This document shows, piece by piece, positions 53,165 to 59,919 of a stretch of DNA of 64,000 bases; position 1 is the stretch's first letter; each line of letters starts with the position of its first letter. The notes beneath the pieces are model-generated. The model saw only the letters and a program-made list of their open reading frames with translations, made no database searches and was not told the DNA's origin. The DNA comes from Chitinophagaceae bacterium (lineage in GTDB: Bacteria; Bacteroidota; Bacteroidia; Chitinophagales; Chitinophagaceae): positions 372,001 to 436,000 of the forward strand of contig JADKKA010000022.1 of assembly GCA_016720745.1 (NCBI GenBank). Direction: 5' to 3'. Position numbers and translations under genes: made by a program.

Positions 53165-55438
53165 ATGGAACTAAAATACGCCCATCATATTGCCGCTACC
53201 CTGAACCTGTCCATCAAGCAAATCAGCAGTATCACCGATCTGCACAATGAAGGATCTACTATTCCCTTTATTGCCCGTTACCGGAAAGAAGCAACAGGGA
53301 ACCTGGACGAAGTGGTCATCGGGAATGTGATCGACCAGATTAAATATTTCAATGATTTGGAAAAGCGGAAAGAAACCGTGATCAAAACCATTGAAGAAGC
53401 CGGAAAACTCACTCCTGAGTTAAAAACCAGGATTGACAATTGTATCAATGCCACTGAACTGGAAGATATCTACCTGCCCTTTAAACCCAAGCGCAAAACC
53501 AAGGCCACCGTGGCCATTGAAAAAGGACTGGAACCCCTGGCCAAATTATTGTTTGAACAGGGATCTGCCAATCCGGATGAAGAAGCCGCTGCTTATATCA
53601 ATGAACAGGTAAAAGACAAGGAAGAAGCCCTGCAGGGTGCCCGTGATATCATGGCCGAATGGATGGCCGAATCAGAACAGGCACGTAACCTGGTCAGAAA
53701 AATATTTACCGAAGAAGCCACGGTTGCTTCCCGCGTACTCAGCACTAAAAAAGAGGAAGAAGAAGCCCAGAAATACCGTGACTATTTTGAATTCAAAGAG
53801 CCGCTGGCACAAAGTCCTTCTCACCGGATCCTGGCCATCCGTCGCGGTGAGAAAGAGGGATTCCTGATCATGACCATCAATATTGATAAGGAAACCGCCC
53901 ATGCTGAATTGAAAAGAGTATTGCTCAAAGCTTCCAATCCAGCAGCCAAACAGGTGGAGCTGGCCATTGAAGATTCTTATAACCGTTTATTACAGCCTTC
54001 TATTGAAACAGAGTTCAGGATGGCGAGTAAACTGAAAGCGGATGAAGAAGCCATCCGTGTATTTGCAGAAAACCTGCGGCAGTTATTACTGGCTTCACCA
54101 CTTGGACAAAAAAGAGTGATGGCCATTGATCCGGGTTTCCGTACCGGCTGTAAAGTGGTTTGTCTGGATGAACAGGGTACTTTTTTGAAATACATTACCA
54201 TCTTCCCGCATGCGCCGCAGAACGACTGGAACGGTGCCACCCAGACGATCAAAGAACTGGTAGCCCGTTATGATATCGAGGCTATTGGTTATGGTAATGG
54301 CACAGCCAGCAAGGAAACTGAACAACTGGTGCGAGGTATTGATTTCGGCAAACCGGTTTCTGTTTTTATGGTGAATGAAAGCGGTGCTTCTATTTATTCG
54401 GCCAGTGAAGTAGCGAGGGAGGAATTCCCCAATGAAGATGTAACAGTTAGGGGTGCCATTAGTATCGGCAGAAGATTACTGGATCCGCTGAGTGAACTGG
54501 TAAAGATTGATGCCAAGAGTATCGGGGTCGGACAGTACCAGCATGATGTAAACCAGAACCGGCTCAAAGAAGCCCTGGACCAGGTGGTGGAAAGCTGTGT
54601 AAACTTTGTTGGGGTGGATGTGAATACGGCGAGTAAACATTTGCTGACCTATGTATCTGGTCTGAGTGCAACTGTGGCCAAAAATATTGTAGAGTACAGA
54701 ATGAAGAACGGTGGTTTCAAAACCAGGGAAGAACTAAGGAAAGTCAGCATGCTGGGCCCCAAGGCTTTTGAACAATGCGCAGGGTTTTTAAGAATTCCCA
54801 ATGCCGCTAATCCCCTGGACAATTCAGCGGTTCACCCGGAATCTTATCATGTGGTGGAAGCGATGGCTGCTAAAGCAGCTACCAGTGTACCGGAGCTGAT
54901 TAAAAATCCGGAGACCAGAAAGCAGATCAAAGCCCGTGATTTTGTAAGTGAAACGATTGGTCAGTTTACCATAGAAGATATCTTAAAAGAGCTGGAGAAA
55001 CCGGGTCGTGATCCGCGTTCACCGATTGAAGAATTTCGTTTTGCAGAGGGCGTAAGCACCATGGCTGATTTAAAACCAGGAATGAAAGTACCGGGTATCG
55101 TAACCAATATCACCAATTTCGGAGCCTTTGTGGATGTGGGGGTGAAACAGGACGGACTGGTTCATATCTCTCATCTGGCCAACCGGTATATCAGTGATCC
55201 TAATGAAGCAGTTAAACTCGGACAAAAAGTGATGGCCACGGTACTGGAAGTGGATACAACGAGAAAGAGGATTGCTTTGTCTTTAAAGGAAGCAGGAGGA
55301 GAGTCGGGAGTCACGAGTCGTGAGTCAGGAGCCAAAACCCAAAAATCGGGAGGGCGTCCACAGGTACAAAGCAAACCTGCAGCACTGAATCCTTTTCAGG
55401 CGAAGTTGATGGAGCTGAAGAAGAATTTTAAGGAATAG
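53165..55438 (+). CDS. tex: Tex family S1 RNA-binding transcription accessory protein
   Basis: 757 residues, cytoplasmic. The Tex layout is complete: an N-terminal helical part with STIPFIARYRKEATGNLDEV, a YqgF/RNase H-like domain (about 315-440; RVMAIDPGFRTGCKVVCLDE, IGYGNGTASKETEQLV), helix-hairpin-helix motifs (about 490-560; TASKHLLTYVSGLSATVAKN), and an S1 domain (about 637-710; GMKVPGIVTNITNFGAFVDV, DGLVHISHLANRYISDP). Tex binds nucleic acids and influences transcription. The tail after the S1 domain (EAGGESGVTSRESGAKTQKS) is encoded by GAGTC heptamer repeat units (55300-55330), an insertion unlike other Tex proteins. Confidence 0.95.
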   Translation: MELKYAHHIAATLNLSIKQISSITDLHNEGSTIPFIARYRKEATGNLDEVVIGNVIDQIKYFNDLEKRKETVIKTIEEAGKLTPELKTRIDNCINATELEDIYLPFKPKRKTKATVAIEKGLEPLAKLLFEQGSANPDEEAAAYINEQVKDKEEALQGARDIMAEWMAESEQARNLVRKIFTEEATVASRVLSTKKEEEEAQKYRDYFEFKEPLAQSPSHRILAIRRGEKEGFLIMTINIDKETAHAELKRVLLKASNPAAKQVELAIEDSYNRLLQPSIETEFRMASKLKADEEAIRVFAENLRQLLLASPLGQKRVMAIDPGFRTGCKVVCLDEQGTFLKYITIFPHAPQNDWNGATQTIKELVARYDIEAIGYGNGTASKETEQLVRGIDFGKPVSVFMVNESGASIYSASEVAREEFPNEDVTVRGAISIGRRLLDPLSELVKIDAKSIGVGQYQHDVNQNRLKEALDQVVESCVNFVGVDVNTASKHLLTYVSGLSATVAKNIVEYRMKNGGFKTREELRKVSMLGPKAFEQCAGFLRIPNAANPLDNSAVHPESYHVVEAMAAKAATSVPELIKNPETRKQIKARDFVSETIGQFTIEDILKELEKPGRDPRSPIEEFRFAEGVSTMADLKPGMKVPGIVTNITNFGAFVDVGVKQDGLVHISHLANRYISDPNEAVKLGQKVMATVLEVDTTRKRIALSLKEAGGESGVTSRESGAKTQKSGGRPQVQSKPAALNPFQAKLMELKKNFKE
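55300..55335. repeat. GAGTC heptamer array inside tex
   Basis: GGGAGTCACGAGTCGTGAGT is part of an array matching the intergenic CAGTC/GAGTC family, but here in frame within the coding sequence between the S1 domain and the tail (KPAALNPFQAKLMELKKNFK). Confidence 0.7.
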
Positions 55439-55440
55439 GG

Positions 55441-55632
55441 ACAGTCATCAGTCATCAGTCGGCAGTCATCAGTCATCAGTCGGCAGTCTATCAGTCATCA
55501 GTCTACGGTCGACAGTCGAGTGTCGTTTAACCGGAGGCGGATGTTAATAAAACAAACGTATCTGGTACAAGTGCCTTACCAACTTGTTAACTACTAAACC
55601 TCTCAACTATTCAACCCCTCAACAATACTCCC
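55441..55632. repeat. Composite interspersed element, copy 3
   Basis: A CAGTCATCAGTCATCAGTCG-type array (55441-55520) is followed by a core (55522-55570 with GTCGTTTAA, CCGGAGGCGGATGTT, AAAACAAACG) and then CTCAACTATTCAACCCCTCA units (55598-55628). It ends 4 nt before the peroxidase stop region. This is the same order as copy 1. Confidence 0.8.
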
Positions 55633-56697
55633 TCACTTCACATACTTCATCGCATTCTCTTCCGAAAAAGCAGGGTTACGGATAAAACTGCTGTCATCCA
55701 GTGTGGCAAGAAAAATTTTGATGGATTCTTTTTCAGCGGCAGACAGGATAATTCCATTTTTATTGTCAGATAAGCGGAATAGCGGGTCGAGGGTGGAACT
55801 TTCATGCATCCCGCTACTGTAATGATCCAGTACTTCGTCGAGTGTATAAAACCGGCCATCGTGCATATAGGGGAAAGTAAACCCAAGGTTTCTTAAGGAA
55901 GGGACTTTAAACCGGAATTGATCCTTGCTTTCCACTGTTACCAGTGATCTTCCTTCATCGGGTTCATCAGCGGGTGAAAGGCCATTGTTACGGAAACTAA
56001 AATCGGTAAACAAAGGTTCTTTGTGACAGCTTCCGCATTTCTCTTTAAAGACAGTATAACCATTTTGTTCTTCCGGGGTAAAAACCATTCCTTCCTTTCG
56101 TATCACTTTATCATATTTGCTGTCGGCGCTAACCAGCATGAGCATAAACTGGCTCAGGGCCTTCATCAGCAGGGAAGTGGTTATGGTATTGCTGCCAAAT
56201 GCTTTTTTAAAAAGGGCGGGGTATTCAGGATGTGCATTCAGCTTTTTCAGTACGGCTAAAAGGGTGTCCCCCATTTCCACCGGGTTGGTAATCGGGGCAA
56301 TAGGTTGGAGGTCCAGATCAAGAATGCCACCATCCCACATAAAGCTATTGTACCATGCCAAGTTCTGAATAGCCGGGGTATTGCGGTTGCCCAACAGGTC
56401 ATTGATACCGTGTGAAAGATCATGACCATGATGGGTAAAAGCAGCGGCCTGGATATGACAGCTGCCGCAGCTGATACTTTGATCAGCAGAAAGAATCGGG
56501 TCGTAGAATAAACGCCGCCCCAGCAGAAATCCATCTTCCGTAACCGCATTATCCCGGAAGGAATAAACGGGTGATGGAAAATTGGCGGGCTGTTTGAAAA
56601 TATTTTGCAGCCTGATAAAGGCAGTGAGCAAAAAAACGGACAGCACTATAACAAATGCAACTGTAAGCGGCTTAATTGTACGACCCTTCTTTTTCAT
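55633..56697 (-). CDS. MauG/cytochrome-c-peroxidase-type diheme protein (MbnH-like)
   Basis: 354 residues with a single N-terminal membrane anchor/signal (about 12-30). Two c-type heme sites: ISCGSCHIQ (Cys77, Cys80, His81) and EKCGSCHKE (Cys221, Cys224, His225), with the family stretches LGRRLFYDPILSADQSIS, LGNRNTPAIQNLAWYNSFMW and FRFKVPSLRNLGFTFPYMHD. This is the CcpA/MauG fold. MbnH, a member encoded next to MbnP, oxidises a tryptophan of MbnP. Here the next upstream gene is MbnP-like, 9 nt away, so an MbnH-like job is favoured over peroxide removal. It is exported and periplasmic. Confidence 0.93.
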   Translation of the reverse strand: MKKKGRTIKPLTVAFVIVLSVFLLTAFIRLQNIFKQPANFPSPVYSFRDNAVTEDGFLLGRRLFYDPILSADQSISCGSCHIQAAAFTHHGHDLSHGINDLLGNRNTPAIQNLAWYNSFMWDGGILDLDLQPIAPITNPVEMGDTLLAVLKKLNAHPEYPALFKKAFGSNTITTSLLMKALSQFMLMLVSADSKYDKVIRKEGMVFTPEEQNGYTVFKEKCGSCHKEPLFTDFSFRNNGLSPADEPDEGRSLVTVESKDQFRFKVPSLRNLGFTFPYMHDGRFYTLDEVLDHYSSGMHESSTLDPLFRLSDNKNGIILSAAEKESIKIFLATLDDSSFIRNPAFSEENAMKYVK

Positions 56698-56705
56698 AAG
56701 CAGTA

Positions 56706-57506
56706 TTATTGATCAATGCCCGATACTGTAAACATGCCAGTAAAATTGTCGGCAATCTTTGCACTGAACGGAGTGACCATAACGGTTGTGTTCTTAGCTA
56801 TACTGATATCATTTACTCCGCTGAACATTTTCAGAATATCTGTATGAATATGAACAGCAGCAGGTTTTTTTTCACTGATTTTTAATTTATCCAGGGGCAG
56901 GGTGATTGTTTTTACATTATTCACTGTGGGTGTATTCATCCCCCCAAAGAGCCCGATATGGTAACGGAATTTATAGTCGTTGTTTTTGCCCGGACTGGCC
57001 ACGGGCGAATAGCCTTCCATTTTAAAAAAGATATAGCCGCTGTTCCAGCTCCAGTACATGCCTGCACCACCGGTTGCAGGATCAAGTACACCGGTTCTTT
57101 CTGCAATGGGTTTGGTATTCCTGAGACTGTCAACACCGAGTACAAAACTTACCGATTCATATTTCCCTTCAGGAATGTTTAAGCTGATTTCACGGGATGC
57201 GGGATCGGACTCTTTGATAAGAAAATAAGACTGATCCTGAGGGATGGTCAGGATGCTGCCGTCCGTTTTTTTCAGACTGATATTGGTGATATAGTATTGC
57301 AACAGACTTACGGTCATTCTTTCCCCTGATGCAGTATTGAATGTGTCTTTATTCAGGGTAAGGGGTTGTAGTCCGGCGTAATTTTCGAAAAGCAACCGGA
57401 CATTTCCATCCGCTGTGGAATACACAGCAGTGGAACTTTGTTGCAGACTGGCGGTGCAGGAGGCGAATAAAATTGCGGCAAATGCCGGTATGATCAATTG
57501 TTTCAT
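56706..57506 (-). CDS. MbnP family copper-related lipoprotein
   Basis: 266 residues from the ATG at 57504-57506; an open extension upstream is rejected because it enters the next gene. The N-terminus (MKQLIIPAFAAILFASCTAS) has a lipobox with Cys17. MbnP signatures are YYITNISLKKTDGSI, YESVSFVLGVDSLRNT, GMYWSWNSGYIFFKMEG (Trp152 and Trp154), YHIGLFGG and AAVHIHTDILKMFSG. In the methanobactin pathway MbnP binds copper after MbnH converts a tryptophan to kynurenine; the YWSW tryptophans here are the obvious candidates (inference). It stands directly upstream of the diheme protein gene. Confidence 0.92.
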   Translation of the reverse strand: MKQLIIPAFAAILFASCTASLQQSSTAVYSTADGNVRLLFENYAGLQPLTLNKDTFNTASGERMTVSLLQYYITNISLKKTDGSILTIPQDQSYFLIKESDPASREISLNIPEGKYESVSFVLGVDSLRNTKPIAERTGVLDPATGGAGMYWSWNSGYIFFKMEGYSPVASPGKNNDYKFRYHIGLFGGMNTPTVNNVKTITLPLDKLKISEKKPAAVHIHTDILKMFSGVNDISIAKNTTVMVTPFSAKIADNFTGMFTVSGIDQ

Positions 57507-57519
57507 GTGATTGTTTTTG

Positions 57520-57897
57520 TCAGTTTTTGATGAGCTGGCGGCCATCAATGTAATGGTACTTATTATGAACTTTAAATGCCAGCAGCCGTATGTCAAAATC
57601 TTTTCGCTTTTCCATTACGGCGTTATGTAAATCGGTACAAAGTTTTACCAGTTCGGCCAGGCTTTTCTGAACGGCATCTTTTTTGATACCTCCCGGAATC
57701 TTGGAGGCCTGCCAGATTTTTGCTTTTTCCAGCAGGTAAGCACTGCTATCCTTTACAGGCTGCAGATCATTATCTTCCGTAGGATGTAATACATTGATCA
57801 CCATTTCTGCAAAGTCACGGTGTTCTTTCCAGTATACCCTCTGGGCCTGGGCTTGCCATGACAGGAGGATGGCTACTGCCATCAGTATCCATTTCAT
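57520..57897 (-). CDS. Small secreted protein of the MbnP gene group
   Basis: 125 residues. A signal peptide (MKWILMAVAILLSWQAQAQ) leads a helical mature protein, WKEHRDFAEMVINVLHPTED, then a middle helix KSLAELVKLCTDLHNAVMEK, and an end VHNKYHYIDGRQLIKN. It is not recognised by name. It has one cysteine, in KLCTDLHNAV, and several His residues. It sits 13 nt upstream of MbnP on the same strand, which suggests that it works with it. Confidence 0.75.
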   Translation of the reverse strand: MKWILMAVAILLSWQAQAQRVYWKEHRDFAEMVINVLHPTEDNDLQPVKDSSAYLLEKAKIWQASKIPGGIKKDAVQKSLAELVKLCTDLHNAVMEKRKDFDIRLLAFKVHNKYHYIDGRQLIKN

Positions 57898-57959
57898 GTG
57901 ATTGCTTTGGTAAATTGAAAATGCCGGTTCAGTCCGGAATAAAGCCTTTCATTCGAAGA

Positions 57960-58328
57960 TCAGCAACGGGGAGGCTGAAAAACGGAGGAATGAAAACCCG
58001 CATGACAGGGTTCCGGCAACTCCTGTTCAGTGATGGATGGAAGGGAAAGGGGAATTGTATTAGGCATGGTTTCCTGAACAGGTGCAAAAAGTACAATGTT
58101 AATTTCGGTCCGGCTGCCAGATTCTTTTTTCTCTTTTTCTTCTTTCGCCTTTATCTTTTTCATTAGCTGGCACTGGCCTTTACAATGCAGGGAAGGCCGG
58201 TATTTATTTACACAGTTCCGTACATAATTCCGGGGATTGAGTTGGTAGTCCAGTAATAGCAGGGTATTGCCAAAACTGAGGGCAGCAAAGGCAAGAAGCA
58301 GGAAGAGTGCTACTTTTCTGCGGAACAT
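57960..58328 (-). CDS. Small Cys-containing secreted or membrane-anchored protein (CKGxC type)
   Basis: 122 residues. A hydrophobic N-terminus (RKVALFLLLAFAALSFGNTL) is followed by LLLLDYQLNPRNYVRNCVNK and SLHCKGQCQLMKKIKAKEEK (Cys39, Cys49, Cys53). The pattern (a helix, then NxC, CxGxC, a charged Lys/Glu helix) is one I remember as a small protein in Bacteroidota metal gene groups. The function is unknown; metal or thiol binding is inferred. A perfect -7 box (TAATTTTG) is 4 nt before the ATG. It may lead the four-gene minus-strand unit down to the diheme protein. Confidence 0.7.
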   Translation of the reverse strand: MFRRKVALFLLLAFAALSFGNTLLLLDYQLNPRNYVRNCVNKYRPSLHCKGQCQLMKKIKAKEEKEKKESGSRTEINIVLFAPVQETMPNTIPLSLPSITEQELPEPCHAGFHSSVFQPPRC

Positions 58329-58332
58329 TTTG

Positions 58333-58340
58333 CAAAATTA
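58333..58340 (-). promoter_or_regulatory. -7 promoter box of the MbnP gene group
   Basis: TAATTTTG on the minus strand matches TAnnTTTG and ends 4 nt before the ATG at 58326-58328. Confidence 0.5.
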
Positions 58341-58470
58341 CGGAAATCTGATAGATTTTTTTCACGCGAAGTGGGCAAAGAAAATGCATACAAAGATTGC
58401 CAAACCAGGTAGTGTGCATCATCCGTTCTCCGGTCTAAATAAATTTGCGGATAGTATTTTAGATACAACC

Positions 58471-58590
58471 TTAAAAGAAACCTTTCAAATGTGTTAAATC
58501 AGTGTCATCCGTCCACAGGATACTCCAGCTGTTCCATTCATTATATTGCGCAGTGATTTCAATCTGCCAGAGGTCTCTGCGGGATTTCAT
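58471..58590 (-). CDS. Small 39-residue open frame after the YD-like secreted protein gene
   Basis: The ATG at 58588-58590 lies 3 nt after the stop of the upstream gene (TGA GGG ATG), and the frame ends with TAA at 58471-58473. The peptide starts MKSRRDLWQIEITAQYNEWN and is rich in Trp (four) and acidic residues, looking like folded protein rather than noise. No family is recognised. It could be translated by coupling to the gene ending at 58594. It is short enough that chance cannot be excluded. Confidence 0.4.
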   Translation of the reverse strand: MKSRRDLWQIEITAQYNEWNSWSILWTDDTDLTHLKGFF

Positions 58591-58593
58591 CCC

Positions 58594-59553
58594 TCAATAA
58601 AACCGGTAATGATACTTATCCACCACATATTTTTCTCCGGAAGGATAGAAGCCGTAAACAATTTGTAAAGTGCCATCGGGGTTATAAATGATTTCTTCTT
58701 TTTCTGTATCCAGCTCCACCATGTCGAGGCAACCGTTTTTGGCACTCATGGCCCGGCAGTATGTTGAATAGAAACTGGCAATGACTGTCCGTTCATTGTA
58801 ACTGCGTGTTGCAATATTGGTTAAATGATCATATACCATTTCGCCCATAGTCCCTTTGGGAGAAAATGTGCTGAGCCGCATCATCCTGTTTTGGTCGTCA
58901 ATTAAAATGCTGTCAGTTTTTCGGTTATTTATTTCCCCCAACGCATGTTTGCCAATGATGAGGCGCCGGCCTTTTTTGGCTGGCTGGTAGCTGTAGTAAA
59001 CCAGGTCATTCATTTCAAGACTTGTTGCCGGAATTTGTAAAGAAGCAGAAAGTTTGCCAGGGTATTCTCCTTTAGTATAACTGATCCAGGATTTGAGCCG
59101 GTTCTTTTCGTCATAATGAAATTCTTCATAGCCTGCATAATAACTGTCTTTTTTCAGGTAATAGTTGCCGCAGTCCAGGAAACTCAGTAATTGTCCTTTT
59201 TGGTTGATCACATAGCGTTGATAACTGGCGAGTACAGTATCGTTACGGATATAACGTAGACGGTAAATGGTATCACCCCTGTATTGATACAGAAAGGGCG
59301 TGGGTATGCTGTCAGTTAGCCGGTTGAGTTCTGCGATCAGTCGCCCGGCGGTATCATAGTATTTTACATGTATTCCCTCTGGACTGATAAATGCCGAACT
59401 GTCGGTTATAGATTTTATCCCTAATTTCTTTACAAGCCTGTTAACAGGTGAGTATTTATCAACCGGTGCCTGATCGGTAACCGGGTGGAAGGGTTGTGCT
59501 TTGCTTAAATTACAGAGCAGGATAAACAATAAAGGGAAACAATAAAGCCGCAT
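58594..59553 (-). CDS. Secreted protein with YD/MORN-like beta-hairpin repeats
   Basis: 319 residues with a signal peptide (ending NLSKAQ near residue 20). The mature part has repeated strand-turn units such as VKYYDTAGRLIAELNRLTDS, YVINQKGQLLSFLDCGNYYL, EFHYDEKNRLKSWISYTKGE and IIYNPDGTLQIVYGFYPSGE, similar to YD-repeat or toxin_YwqK/MORN-like folds. No toxin or enzymatic motif is visible. The ending KYVVDKYHYRFY is aromatic. It is encoded alone on the minus strand, followed by a short open frame that begins 3 nt after its stop. A surface or structural role is only a guess. Confidence 0.75.
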   Translation of the reverse strand: MRLYCFPLLFILLCNLSKAQPFHPVTDQAPVDKYSPVNRLVKKLGIKSITDSSAFISPEGIHVKYYDTAGRLIAELNRLTDSIPTPFLYQYRGDTIYRLRYIRNDTVLASYQRYVINQKGQLLSFLDCGNYYLKKDSYYAGYEEFHYDEKNRLKSWISYTKGEYPGKLSASLQIPATSLEMNDLVYYSYQPAKKGRRLIIGKHALGEINNRKTDSILIDDQNRMMRLSTFSPKGTMGEMVYDHLTNIATRSYNERTVIASFYSTYCRAMSAKNGCLDMVELDTEKEEIIYNPDGTLQIVYGFYPSGEKYVVDKYHYRFY

Positions 59554-59919
59554 GAAAATAATCGGTATGCTTTGCGCTCAAAGTAGTTAATTTATTTTGG
59601 ATGGGAACCAGAAATTGGAACTATAACTATCAGGGGTATTTATTCAAGGCTGCTGTGAACCGGAGAATAGTTTTGCCCTGCCTATCGGCAGGCGGGCGCT
59701 AAGACGCATGGCACAAGGAAATTTCCATTCATCAAGCACCTTGGTAAATCCGTCTATGCGAAACTATTTCACCCAAAGACCGCAAAGGAATACACGCAAA
59801 GCAAATACAAGCTCGGAGAGTTCTGCGATTTACATTATTCCAAATGGCGTGACAAATTTGAATATCCGACTGTATAAATTCAAGTTCGTCATACCCTGCT
59901 GCAAAGAATCACTCTTGCC
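59554..59919. repeat. Intergenic region with a REP-like palindrome and repeat remnants
   Basis: CCTGCCTATCGGCAGG (59677-59692) is a near-perfect hairpin of REP type. It is followed by phrases like TTTCACCCAAAGACCGCAAA of the interspersed family seen near 4.5 and 62.7 kb. A 58-codon open frame that ends at 59877 is present but not convincing (see rejected). No gene is supported. Confidence 0.6.

Noticed and set aside
59701..59877. 58-codon open frame on the plus strand ending in TAA (ends KWRDKFEYPTV)
   Set aside because: No start codon or family fits, and part of it (CCCAAAGACCGCAAAGGAA) matches the interspersed repeat family, so chance is more likely.
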